Shown: piece by piece, positions 1 to 7,606 of the stretch
Position numbering within the stretch: position 1 is the first letter of the stretch
Layout: every line of letters starts with the position of its first letter
Source: JARFQH01 sp963825595
Lineage (GTDB): Bacteria; Desulfobacterota; Desulfobacteria; Desulfobacterales; SG8-13
DNA length: 64,000 nt
Direction: 5' to 3'
NCBI GenBank assembly: GCA_963825595.1
Contig: CAWGUE010000002.1
Location: forward strand, 80,811 to 144,810
The notes under the pieces: model-generated
Seen by the model: only the letters and a program-made list of their open reading frames with translations
Databases searched by the model: none
Told to the model about the DNA's origin: nothing
Made by a program: the position numbers and the translations under genes

Positions 1-113
1 CACTCGGCGATGCGGTCGTCGACCATTATGCCCGGTTCTTCACGGTTGAACAGGAAGCCTTTGATAGGGCGGTCACGGACTGGGAACGTCAACGCTATTT
101 TGAAAGGATTTAA
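1..113 (+). CDS. Glutamine synthetase family protein, C-terminal fragment
   Basis: Only the last 36 codons lie in the window, in the frame that starts at base 3 and ends at the TAA at 111-113. The peptide ends in AVTDWERQRYFERI, a tail typical of glutamine synthetase family ligases, which join ammonia or an amine to glutamate using ATP. The catalytic domain is outside the window, so a true glutamine synthetase cannot be told from a gamma-glutamyl-amide synthetase relative. The downstream SDR begins 2 bases after the stop, so the two are probably co-transcribed. Confidence 0.6.
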   Translation, partial: LGDAVVDHYARFFTVEQEAFDRAVTDWERQRYFERI

Positions 114-115
114 AA

Positions 116-889
116 ATGAGACTGAAAGACAAAGTGGCGGTCATTACCGGTGCGGCCAGCGGCATCGGAAGAGCGTCGGCGCTGCTCTTCGCCAGTGAAG
201 GCGCAGCCGTGGCGGCCTGCGACATCAATGATGAGGGCGCCGCGGAAACCGTCACCATGATTCAAAATGCCGGCGGTGAGGCGATCAGTGTGCGTGCCGA
301 CGTATCCCAAGCCACTGATTGCGAGAACATGATTGCCGTTGCCGAAAAGCATTTCGGGGGGGTTCACGTCGTATTCAACAATGCCGGTATCATGGATGGA
401 AGGGATGACAATGCCGTGACCACCGATGAGGCGGTCTGGGACCTTACCATGGCGATCAACCTGAAAGGGGTATTTTTGGGGTGCAAATACGGGATACCCG
501 CCCTTCAAAGAGCCGGTGGCGGGGCCGTGATCAACACGGCCTCCTTTGTCGCCGTTCTCGGCGCCGCCACACCGCAGATTGCCTATACCGCCAGCAAAGG
601 TGGGGTGCTGGCCATGACCCGCGAGCTTGCCGTGGTTCACGCCCGGGAGAACATCCGCGTAAACGCGCTCTGCCCCGGCCCGCTGCGGACCGAACTTCTG
701 ATGAAATTTCTCGACACCGAAGAAAAGCGTCAGCGGAGACTGATACACATCCCCATGGGTCGTTTCGGTGAAGCGGATGAAATGGCGCGGTCGGCACTCT
801 TTCTGGCCTCGGACGAGTCCGCCTATATTACCGGCGCGACCTTCACGGTCGACGGGGGCATTACTGCTGCTTACGTGACACCCGAGTAA
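116..889 (+). CDS. SDR family NAD(P)-dependent oxidoreductase
   Basis: This is a 257-residue classical short-chain dehydrogenase/reductase, a cytosolic Rossmann enzyme that interconverts alcohols and ketones. The cofactor motif TGAASGIG is at residues 11-18, NNAG at 88-91, and the catalytic Ser/Tyr/Lys are about S143, Y157 and K161 (YTASK). The C-terminus ends in the usual SAYITGATFTVDGG stretch. An acidic residue after the second strand (CDIND) suggests a preference for NAD over NADP. The start is 2 bases after the glutamine synthetase stop, suggesting translational coupling. The substrate cannot be read from the sequence. Confidence 0.9.
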   Translation: MRLKDKVAVITGAASGIGRASALLFASEGAAVAACDINDEGAAETVTMIQNAGGEAISVRADVSQATDCENMIAVAEKHFGGVHVVFNNAGIMDGRDDNAVTTDEAVWDLTMAINLKGVFLGCKYGIPALQRAGGGAVINTASFVAVLGAATPQIAYTASKGGVLAMTRELAVVHARENIRVNALCPGPLRTELLMKFLDTEEKRQRRLIHIPMGRFGEADEMARSALFLASDESAYITGATFTVDGGITAAYVTPE

Positions 890-892
890 CTG

Positions 893-1108
893 ATGGCAGC
901 CATGAACCTCACGCATATCGGCATTTTGATATTTACGGCGGCCGCATTGGCAGGGCCTTTGTATACCGTCGCGGGCTATAGCTCCGTTTCATCTTTGTCT
1001 GGCTCTGGGTCTACTTTCCAATCAAAATCAAGGCTAACCATACGTCGCAGCGGACGCCAACAAGCGCGGCCGCTGAATTTTGACGTTGTCATATATCAAC
1101 TTATATAG
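893..1108 (+). pseudogene. Possible remnant of a DUF998-type membrane protein
   Basis: The open frame of 71 codons begins with a hydrophobic segment (GILIFTAAALAGPLYTVAGY) that resembles the first membrane helix of DUF998 proteins. Past about residue 36 the sequence loses membrane character and becomes basic, and the frame ends without the other expected helices. It therefore looks like a 5' remnant of a longer membrane protein gene. It could also be a chance frame, since the resemblance rests on about 30 residues. Confidence 0.25.
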
Positions 1109-1120
1109 GAGGGGTTGCAC

Positions 1121-2134
1121 GTGAGAGTCTTTCAAGTTGAGGATGCCTGGTCAATGGAAAATGTGCGCATTAACACACGACCGGATCCGCAACCCGGAGC
1201 TGGCCAAGTGCGGCTCAAGATGAAGGCATCCGCCCTGAATTACCGCGATCTTCTGGTGCCTGTGCGCGGCTATGGATCACGAATGAAGGCGTTGCCGTTA
1301 ATTATGCTCAGCGACGGTCTCGGTATAATAGAATCAGTGGGAGAGGGAGTGACGCACCTTAAAATCGGCGATAGGGTTTGCCCACATTTCTTTGAAAGTT
1401 GGATAAGTGGAGCTCCAAATAAAAAAAGACTGTCTCTGAGCTTGGGGTGTGAGCTTGATGGAACAATGGCAGAATTCATGGTGCTCCCAGAGGAAGGCGT
1501 GGCCCATGCACCTCGGCATTTGGACGACATGGAAGCGGCTTCACTTAGCACCGCGGCAGTCACGGCCTGGCGGGCTTTGGTTACAGAAGGCGGCATCAGG
1601 CCGGGTGACAAGGTACTGGTGCAAGGCACGGGCGGTGTGTCGCTCTTCGCCCTGCAGTTCGCAAAGATGCTGGGTGCGCTTGTGATTGTCACATCCTCCA
1701 GTGATGACAAGCTGGCCCGCGTACGCACGATGGGCGCTGACGAAATCATCAACTATCGAAAGGTTCCAGAATGGGGTAAACGTGCGCGCGAAATTGCGGG
1801 TAGCGATGGTGTTGACCACGTTGTAGAGGTCGGTGGGCAAGGTACGCTTCCACAATCGCTTCGTGCTGTCCGAGCCGGAGGCACGATAAGTATGATTGGA
1901 GTGCTTGCGGGGGGAAACATGAATATTCCGCTGGGGCCTATCGTGACCCGCCATGTCCGGCTGCAGGCAATCACTGTCGGTAACAGGGACGATTTTGTCA
2001 AAATGGCCACAGCAATTGCGCAGCACAAGCTTCACCCGGCGATTGATCGAGTGTTCGCGTTCGAGGAGCTGCGCGTTGCCCTTGACTACCTATCGAGCGG
2101 CAAGCATTTCGGAAAGATCTGTATCAAGCACTAA
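1121..2134 (+). CDS. MDR/zinc-type alcohol dehydrogenase family protein
   Basis: This is a medium-chain dehydrogenase/reductase of 337 residues. The GroES-like N-terminal domain contains SALNYRDLLV, without the usual catalytic-zinc Cys, and the Rossmann domain has GTGGVS at about 169-174. Together these favour a quinone-oxidoreductase-like enzyme that hydride-transfers with NAD(P)H over a zinc alcohol dehydrogenase. I chose the GTG at 1121 because AGGAGGGG at 1107-1114 sits at proper distance from it; the in-frame TTG at 1115 directly abuts that site. The substrate is unknown. It may belong to the same dehydrogenase group as the SDR at 116-889. Confidence 0.85.
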   Translation: MRVFQVEDAWSMENVRINTRPDPQPGAGQVRLKMKASALNYRDLLVPVRGYGSRMKALPLIMLSDGLGIIESVGEGVTHLKIGDRVCPHFFESWISGAPNKKRLSLSLGCELDGTMAEFMVLPEEGVAHAPRHLDDMEAASLSTAAVTAWRALVTEGGIRPGDKVLVQGTGGVSLFALQFAKMLGALVIVTSSSDDKLARVRTMGADEIINYRKVPEWGKRAREIAGSDGVDHVVEVGGQGTLPQSLRAVRAGGTISMIGVLAGGNMNIPLGPIVTRHVRLQAITVGNRDDFVKMATAIAQHKLHPAIDRVFAFEELRVALDYLSSGKHFGKICIKH

Positions 2135-2234
2135 ACTGCGTCACATGTACCCATAGCCCAGATGTAGACGAGAAAGGCAAGCGACCCGAGAAACTCCCGA
2201 CTGCTAACGATCACCATCCCAGCCTCTTGACAAT

Positions 2235-2528
2235 ATGAATAAAAAAGAAAAATACCTTCTTAGTGTTGTGGCTGAAAAAGATTGTGACACTGTCTATATT
2301 CACACGAATAGAAAGGGATTAGACCGATTATCCAGATCCATTGATAGGCTTAGAAAACACCTTGAAAATAATGATTGCGATCACGATCACTTTTTCACCG
2401 AGGCCTGGGCTGGCGATGAATTAACCGAAACGATGCTCGAACAAGAAACCAATGCAGGTTGTAAGCAGATCCACCATATAAAGTTATATACTTGGACAGA
2501 TGAGTGGGTAAAAAAGCACAAATTATAA
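2235..2528 (+). CDS. Imm32-like putative immunity protein
   Basis: This is a 97-residue acidic cytosolic protein. The pattern GLDRLSRSIDRL, then HDHFFTEAW, then a final strand HHIKLYTW resembles the Imm32 immunity family of polymorphic toxin systems, whose members bind and neutralise a cognate toxin. No toxin, Rhs or secretion gene is next to it, so it would be an orphan immunity gene. The gene is more AT-rich than its left neighbours. There is no strong ribosome binding site before the ATG. The family call is from pattern memory and only moderate. Confidence 0.5.
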   Translation: MNKKEKYLLSVVAEKDCDTVYIHTNRKGLDRLSRSIDRLRKHLENNDCDHDHFFTEAWAGDELTETMLEQETNAGCKQIHHIKLYTWTDEWVKKHKL

Positions 2529-2610
2529 AGGAAAAGTTTTAACCTCAAGCTTTACTTGGACAGGTGCTACGCTTCCGCACTTGTTGGTAAGCATGGTTGC
2601 TGATAGTACC

Positions 2611-2619
2611 TGCTATAAT
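2611..2619 (+). promoter_or_regulatory. Extended -10 promoter of the pyruvate kinase gene
   Basis: TGCTATAAT is a perfect extended -10 element (TGnTATAAT) about 36 bases before the pyk start codon. No good -35 hexamer lies 17 bases upstream, as is usual for extended -10 promoters. The call rests on the motif and its position only. Confidence 0.5.
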
Positions 2620-2654
2620 CTCGCTCCTATTATAAGGAAAACGAAAGGGATGTT

Positions 2655-4079
2655 ATGGTGAACAAAACCAAAATTGTTGCAACCATCGGACCGGCATCTA
2701 ATACACGGCAGCTGATCAAACAGCTAATTACCTCAGGAATGAGCGTTGCGCGTATAAACTGTTCTCATGGCACCCATGAAGAGTATGAGGATGTTATTCA
2801 AACTATCAAAGAATTATCTAAGGAATTAAATGTTTCAGTCGGAATTTTACTCGACCTGCAGGGGCCGAAGATAAGAACGGGAACACTGGCCGGCGGGGAG
2901 CCGGTCATGCTCGAAAGCGGCCGGGTCCTGCAAATCACATCGAGAGATATCGCAGGAACAAGGGATATTATTTCAACTGATTATAAAAAATTTTCTCAGG
3001 AAGTAAAACCCGGCGACCGAATTCTTCTGGATGACGGCCTGATAGAATTAAAAGCCGTTTCCGTCACTGAGGATACTGTCGAGTGCACGGTGATGAACGG
3101 AGGGTTTTTAAAAGAGCATAAGGGCATCAACCTGCCGGGTGTCGCCGTATCCCTACCTTCACTGACAACAAAGGACAAGGCTGATTTATTTTTCGGTATC
3201 GAAGCGGAAGTGGATTATTTTGCGCTTTCTTTCGTGAGATCAGCCAATGATCTTAAACATATAAAATCCATCATCAAACAACTAAGTGCGGACATTCCGG
3301 TGATTGCAAAGATAGAAAAGCCCGAAGCGGTTGAGAATATCAATGAGATACTCAAATTCACCGATGGCATAATGGTCGCCAGGGGGGACCTGGGTGTCGA
3401 GCTCAGGCCGGAGCAGGTGCCTACGGTGCAAAAATATATTATAGACAAGGCGGTGCGCGCAAACAAGTTGGTGATTACCGCAACCCAGATGCTCGAATCC
3501 ATGAGTGACAATCCCAGGCCCACCCGTGCAGAAGCTTCCGATGTGGCCAACGCCATCTATGACTGCACAGACGCCATCATGTTGTCCGGAGAAACCGCAT
3601 CCGGCAAGTATCCCATGCAAGCCGTTGAAATGATGCACTGCATCGCCGAAGAAGCGGAACATTCTTCATTTATGCGGTATAATATCCAGTACGACAAGGA
3701 CCCCGATGACCTTGTCACCCATGCAGTGGCACAATCTGCGGTGAATATTCTTCATGAAGTGGATGCGGAGGCGATTGTTACTTTTTCGATGTCCGGAAAA
3801 ACTTCCAAATTGATCTCGAAACAGCGGCCCTCGAAACCGGTTTACGCGTTTACACCGTCCATGAAACAGTATCGCCGTTTGGCCCTGGCTTGGGGGATTA
3901 CGCCATTGTTGATATCTCCCCTGGATGATACCAAAAGCCTTATCGATGAGGGTGAACGCATTATTGTGGAAAACGGATTTGTGAAAGAAAATGATCTTGT
4001 GATAATTGTGGCGGGCCTGGCGCGAAGAAGCGGAACGACGAACCTCATAAAAATCCACAGGGTGGGGCGGGAAGATTAG
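2655..4079 (+). CDS. pyk: Pyruvate kinase
   Basis: This 474-residue enzyme converts phosphoenolpyruvate and ADP to pyruvate and ATP in the last step of glycolysis. It starts with TKIVATIGPAS, has the substrate Arg in VARINCSHG (about 33), the DLQGPKIRTG loop, the active-site Lys in IAKIEKPEAV, and the ATQMLESM...PTRAEASDVANA signature. The C-terminal regulatory domain is complete, so length and layout match the bacterial family. AAAGGGA at 2644-2650 is the ribosome binding site. It appears monocistronic, with its own extended -10 promoter upstream and AT-rich non-coding sequence after it. Confidence 0.97.
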   Translation: MVNKTKIVATIGPASNTRQLIKQLITSGMSVARINCSHGTHEEYEDVIQTIKELSKELNVSVGILLDLQGPKIRTGTLAGGEPVMLESGRVLQITSRDIAGTRDIISTDYKKFSQEVKPGDRILLDDGLIELKAVSVTEDTVECTVMNGGFLKEHKGINLPGVAVSLPSLTTKDKADLFFGIEAEVDYFALSFVRSANDLKHIKSIIKQLSADIPVIAKIEKPEAVENINEILKFTDGIMVARGDLGVELRPEQVPTVQKYIIDKAVRANKLVITATQMLESMSDNPRPTRAEASDVANAIYDCTDAIMLSGETASGKYPMQAVEMMHCIAEEAEHSSFMRYNIQYDKDPDDLVTHAVAQSAVNILHEVDAEAIVTFSMSGKTSKLISKQRPSKPVYAFTPSMKQYRRLALAWGITPLLISPLDDTKSLIDEGERIIVENGFVKENDLVIIVAGLARRSGTTNLIKIHRVGRED

Positions 4080-4850
4080 GGCCAACCGGTGAATTTTCGA
4101 ATAAAAACTATTCCGGGGTGCTAACTGCCAAAGTTGAAATATCTCGATAAGAGAAGAGGTAAGAACTTGCCTTTCTTTATTGAAGTGGTTTTCGCTATAG
4201 AAAAAGGTTTGAAATTACCCCAAATATATTCTAGAAGCAAAATTACAGCTTACTCTCAATGTATTTGTATCGACCTGGCTAATATGAAAACTGCACGACG
4301 GCTATGTTCCCATAGTATTCCTGACGTTGAAATTTTGAAGATTATCATATCTATTCCGCTAAATCGAAGTTCTGACATTTTGCCTTTATTAGGAAATTCA
4401 CAGTGTGCTATTGTATTTATATTATTCGTGCGTATATTAAGTATGTGAATGCAACCCAACTTCGATAAACAATAATAAACCATGCGATGGCTTAAGGCAT
4501 CCCAAAGGTTATACTTTAAAAAAGGAATGATTGGGCGGCATTTAACGAGCTTCTTGGGTGTGCGTGCATCTTCTCTCTGAATAACGACACATGTGGAGGC
4601 AGTAAATTGAGCAGAGTCAGAAATGGCGCTGCTTTTTTTTAGATGCTGATATGTTGTGTTTGAACCCTGATAATTACAAGGGCACACAACGGCTACATAA
4701 GTTCCCAGTTCAAATGCTAAAGAAAAAGCATAGATTAGGGGAAATTAATAAGTTGAGTTTATTAGAATGGATTTGGGCAACATCCCGTTGAGAACAGACC
4801 CCTTTCAATATTCGTAGCAATGAATTGATAACACGCAAGGAGGCTATACC
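4080..4850. other. AT-rich intergenic stretch without convincing genes
   Basis: The sequence is clearly more AT-rich than its surroundings. Two open frames, of 104 codons (+, 4134-4448) and 143 codons (-, 4256-4687), overlap each other on opposite strands, lack good ribosome binding sites and show no recognisable family. I see no clear terminator or repeat here. It may be degraded or recently acquired DNA. Confidence 0.4.
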
Positions 4851-5504
4851 ATGAAAGTGATTTCAATTGCTTTGGGCGTTCTTGTGTTCGTGTTGGCTGG
4901 TATCTGCTATTATCTCTATGATGCCAACAAAAAAAAGGGGAGAGAACTCCAAGCTTCCTACGTGATCAGAAGCGAATTAGAATCCAAAGTCACCAATATT
5001 TCCAGGGAAAGCAAGGACGAAGTTGAACGGCTGACAGCCACTTATGCTAAAATGGTTAAAGAAATGAAACAAGAAATAGAGCAAGGGCAAATCAAAATCA
5101 CCAAAATGTCAGATCGCCTGTCGGTCGCGATGGTTGATAAAATATTATTTCCTTCGGGTGAAGCGAAAATTACCCCTGAGGGTATGGCGGTACTGACGCG
5201 TATTGGCGAAATTCTAAAAAACACCCCGGGCAAGATTATACGTGTCGAGGGACACACTGACAATGTAAGGATTGCTCCGCGATTGCAACAAAAATTTCCA
5301 ACCAATTGGGAGCTCTCTACCACCCGGGCAACGAATGTCGTCAGATTTTTACAGGATAATGTCGAAATTAATGGGGTTCGTTTACAGGCTGTCGGCATGT
5401 CGGAATATCACCCGGTGGCGAGCAATGAAACGCAGGATGGTCGCGGTCAGAATCGTCGGATAGAAATTGCAGTGCTGCCGAAGCCCCTTCAGCAAACGCC
5501 ATGA
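4851..5504 (+). CDS. OmpA family protein with N-terminal membrane anchor and coiled coil
   Basis: This 217-residue protein has an N-terminal hydrophobic segment (about 4-23) that anchors it in the inner membrane, a charged coiled-coil stretch (about 28-85), and an OmpA/MotB-type peptidoglycan-binding domain (about 100-210). The domain shows IRVEGHTDN, WELSTTRATNVVRFL and the closing GRGQNRRIEI. Such proteins tie the inner membrane to the cell wall; it resembles MotB but has no MotA partner nearby. AAGGAGG a few bases upstream supports the start. It stands alone between two long gaps. Confidence 0.88.
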   Translation: MKVISIALGVLVFVLAGICYYLYDANKKKGRELQASYVIRSELESKVTNISRESKDEVERLTATYAKMVKEMKQEIEQGQIKITKMSDRLSVAMVDKILFPSGEAKITPEGMAVLTRIGEILKNTPGKIIRVEGHTDNVRIAPRLQQKFPTNWELSTTRATNVVRFLQDNVEINGVRLQAVGMSEYHPVASNETQDGRGQNRRIEIAVLPKPLQQTP

Positions 5505-6083
5505 CTTCTAAATGCTTTTAAGGCCACATTGACGATGAAGGGGTCAAGTCTGCTCTTGACTCATCTCAAAATCAATCCACATTGAATGTTCAATTTGAGC
5601 AGTTGATAAGCTCTCCGAGGTCTGCATATAAATTTTGCGATTACTGCTGAAACTGTCGAAAAAGGCAGATCTGTAGGAGATACTGATCTGATTTGTTCTA
5701 TCTACTTTGCTTCGTATCCATTTCGTAAAATCCTCATAAATTCGATTCTTTTCCTGGATCATGAATCAGCTATATGATAGAAATAGTAATATTAAATTGG
5801 TCAATTTACAGTATTCAGGGAAAGGCGAAATGACCAAATTCAAGCGTAACAATTATTCACAACATGTGTAAAATAGCGAGATATGCGACGGTCTCACAGT
5901 TCAAAGGACACAAGAATAGCACTCGAAATCTACCAGAGCCTGAATAATCATTAATTTCGAGACGAAACTCAGTTAAAGGGATAGCCCAACGGCTGCAAAC
6001 ATTGGGCCAAAATGGGAAATCTCAGATTGGATTTTTCGACAGTCTCGCTATTAAGCGAAACTTTTAGTAACTCCGAAACCAAG
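5505..6083. other. Intergenic region, no supported gene
   Basis: About 580 AT-rich bases follow the OmpA-like gene. The only frame of note is a 72-codon minus-strand frame at 5544-5762, with no family resemblance or clear ribosome binding site. The region ends in a plus-strand terminator at 6084-6117, so a short non-coding transcript could end there, but I see no convincing promoter for it. Confidence 0.35.
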
Positions 6084-6117
6084 AAGGCCGACTACAACAT
6101 TGGTAGTTGGCCTTTTT
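6084..6117 (+). terminator. Rho-independent terminator
   Basis: AAGGCCGACTA (6084-6094) pairs with TAGTTGGCCTT (6104-6114), with one G-U pair and a 9-base loop, and runs into five T residues on the plus strand. The nearest plus-strand gene ends 580 bases earlier, so the transcript it ends is unclear. Confidence 0.65.
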
Positions 6118-6267
6118 CGCAAAAAGTTGTGATAATATCGATACATCTTGAACGTTACACCGTTCTATGAGTACTGAGCTTTCCCCCTACATCATAGCCA
6201 GACATTTCATCTGATAATCATAATATTTTCGAATCTCAAAGGTACAGATTACTGATCAATGATTGCG

Positions 6268-6306
6268 ATAAAAATCCCCAAGCTGTCATAAGGCAGCTTG
6301 GGGATT
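6268..6306 (-). terminator. Terminator hairpin directly after the cobalamin riboswitch
   Basis: Read on the minus strand, AATCCCCAAGCTG pairs with CAGCTTGGGGATT around an 8-base loop, followed by a T-rich run (TTTTTATC). It begins about 40 bases after the end of the aptamer. This is where an expression platform acting by transcription termination would sit. The stem is symmetric enough to act in the other direction too. Confidence 0.75.
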
Positions 6307-6339
6307 TACCGTCTCCACCAAGTTGTTCGATTAACACCG

Positions 6340-6500
6340 TCGGCAGGTCTTCTGACTTCCGGATCGTTCTACTTCCCGCGCCTTCCCACACCGCTTCGTC
6401 AACACGAGCGGCATGCGATGCAGTGGCTCTTGCGGGTTTCGTCCCCGTATACAGCGGCTGGTCCGTGCCGGATTGTCACCGGCTTCCCTATATGGCCTTT
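6340..6500 (-). ncRNA. Cobalamin riboswitch (B12 element), apparently orphan
   Basis: The minus strand carries the conserved cobalamin aptamer: GGGAAGCCGGTG and CAATCCGGCACGGACC near 6470-6488, the GCCACTG block at 6421-6427, GGGAAGGCGCGG, and the B12 box AGTCAGAAGACCTGCC ending at 6342. These riboswitches bind adenosyl- or methylcobalamin and repress B12 synthesis, uptake or B12-independent enzymes. A promoter lies just upstream and a terminator just downstream, but no recognisable B12-related gene follows on the minus strand. Upstream on the same strand lies a small secreted-protein gene. Confidence 0.9.
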
Positions 6501-6541
6501 TTAAAGGCCGCCAACGACTGTTTTATGATTTTCGGGCGCCT

Positions 6542-6571
6542 TCAATAACATTCCTGCAGAAGAAATGTCAA
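6542..6571 (-). promoter_or_regulatory. Sigma-70-type promoter of the riboswitch transcript
   Basis: On the minus strand TTGACA (6566-6571) and TATTGA (6542-6547) are separated by 18 bases, placing the start of transcription near 6535, about 35 bases before the aptamer. The -35 hexamer is a perfect match. It gives the riboswitch its own transcript, separate from the gene at 6642-7085. Confidence 0.6.
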
Positions 6572-6641
6572 GCACTTGCTGTAATTACCGTAGATATTCA
6601 CCTAAGATATTGATATATTTACGATTATTATATCTTCACTT

Positions 6642-7085
6642 TTAATGAAGCGAATTACTGGTTTCGTAGTTTACCATCATATAACTGTAACTTTGTGTTC
6701 CGAGGTTTACAACTTCCTGATACATGAGCAATCTACGCGGCACAGTCCACTGACTCTGGGCACCGTCAACAGATGCCGCTTTGATTTGGTAGTATAGAGA
6801 GTAATAAATGTCATTTTGAACCCGATAGATGCAGCGATTGTTGGCGGGGATCCGCACCGCACCGTTGTCTTTCGCTTTATATATGCCCTGGGTACAATCC
6901 GACGTCATATCCACATCCCGGCATGCCCTGAATATGTGATAGTCGACCCCGGTTTGAGGATCACTCGTCAACCAGTCCTCTGTCACTTCCAGTAATTCCG
7001 GCTCGAGTATGTTTTCCGCCAGTGCCGGTTGAGATATCACTAAAAAAATTAATGCCAGAGTGCCGTACTTTAAAATCTTGGTCAT
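6642..7085 (-). CDS. Secreted hypothetical protein
   Basis: This 147-residue protein begins with a clear signal peptide (KYGTLALIFLVISQPALA, cleavage after about residue 23), so it is exported. The mature part has a few Cys residues (about CRDVDMTSDC and RCIYRV) that could form disulfides, and many Tyr residues towards the end. I do not recognise the family. GGAGGA right before the ATG supports the start. It is transcribed towards the riboswitch but is separated from it by the riboswitch's own promoter. Confidence 0.75.
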   Translation of the reverse strand: MTKILKYGTLALIFLVISQPALAENILEPELLEVTEDWLTSDPQTGVDYHIFRACRDVDMTSDCTQGIYKAKDNGAVRIPANNRCIYRVQNDIYYSLYYQIKAASVDGAQSQWTVPRRLLMYQEVVNLGTQSYSYMMVNYETSNSLH

Positions 7086-7511
7086 TTTATTCCTCCCTGA
7101 AATTGGCGCGCATGATCATGAAATAAAGCTGTCCTGCGTTGGAAACGTGTAAGAGTTACCCCTGGAGAATGAATTGCGTCACTGCTGGAGTGTTCGAATT
7201 GAGAGAGTGAGCGTGTCGCCGACACAATGCGGATATGCTTGCCTGGAAATTTACCCCCGCTTGGCTCCTCACAGATACAAAAAACATACCAACCGGGTCA
7301 GACCAACGATTAAATGAAGAAAAGATATTAATTTGGGAAGATTACATCGTATTATATTAGGGTGAGGTCATTCGAGATGCGCGTTTGACAACCCAAACCT
7401 TCGTGCCATTTTGGTATGGCAAAACCCAAAAGTAAAATTATTTCTGTGATATAAAAGAAAACGCGCCAATTTGGTATGGTACCGCTCCGCGGACCCCATG
7501 TTGCCGAGCGG
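7086..7511. other. Upstream region with two copies of a GCCAWTTTGGTATGG site
   Basis: No gene is visible. GTGCCATTTTGGTATGGCAA at 7403-7422 and GCGCCAATTTGGTATGGTAC at 7463-7482 share a core and start exactly 60 bases apart, a layout that would suit a dimeric repressor pair. The first copy has 5-base arms GCCAT/ATGGC. They lie about 320 bases upstream of the minus-strand secreted-protein gene. Their function is inferred only. Confidence 0.3.
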
Positions 7512-7600
7512 ATAGAGTGGTTGTCAAAAAACGTTCCGTCATTCGAATGTTTTTTTCTACAGCCACTTATACCGCCCTTCCGAACTGCGGAATCTATTAT
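7512..7600 (+). repeat. Double-hairpin repeat family 1, copy A (diverged)
   Basis: This copy begins AGAGTGGTTGTCAAAAAACG and has GTTTTTTTCTACAGCCACTTATACCGCCCTTCCG, matching the family consensus seen at 17319, 29828 and 52177, with a decayed right end. It lies immediately after the 3' end of the aldehyde dehydrogenase gene (minus strand), a position where its first hairpin could act as a terminator. Confidence 0.75.
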
Positions 7601-7606
7601 GGATAA

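Noticed and set aside
4134..4687. Two overlapping frames of 104 (+) and 143 (-) codons in the AT-rich gap
   Set aside because: They overlap on opposite strands, lack ribosome binding sites and show no recognisable protein features.
5544..5762. A 72-codon minus-strand frame about 500 bases past the riboswitch terminator
   Set aside because: It lacks a ribosome binding site and any B12-related or other family signal, so I did not treat it as the riboswitch's target.
6298..6613. Short plus-strand frames across the riboswitch
   Set aside because: They are produced by the conserved aptamer sequence read in the wrong direction.
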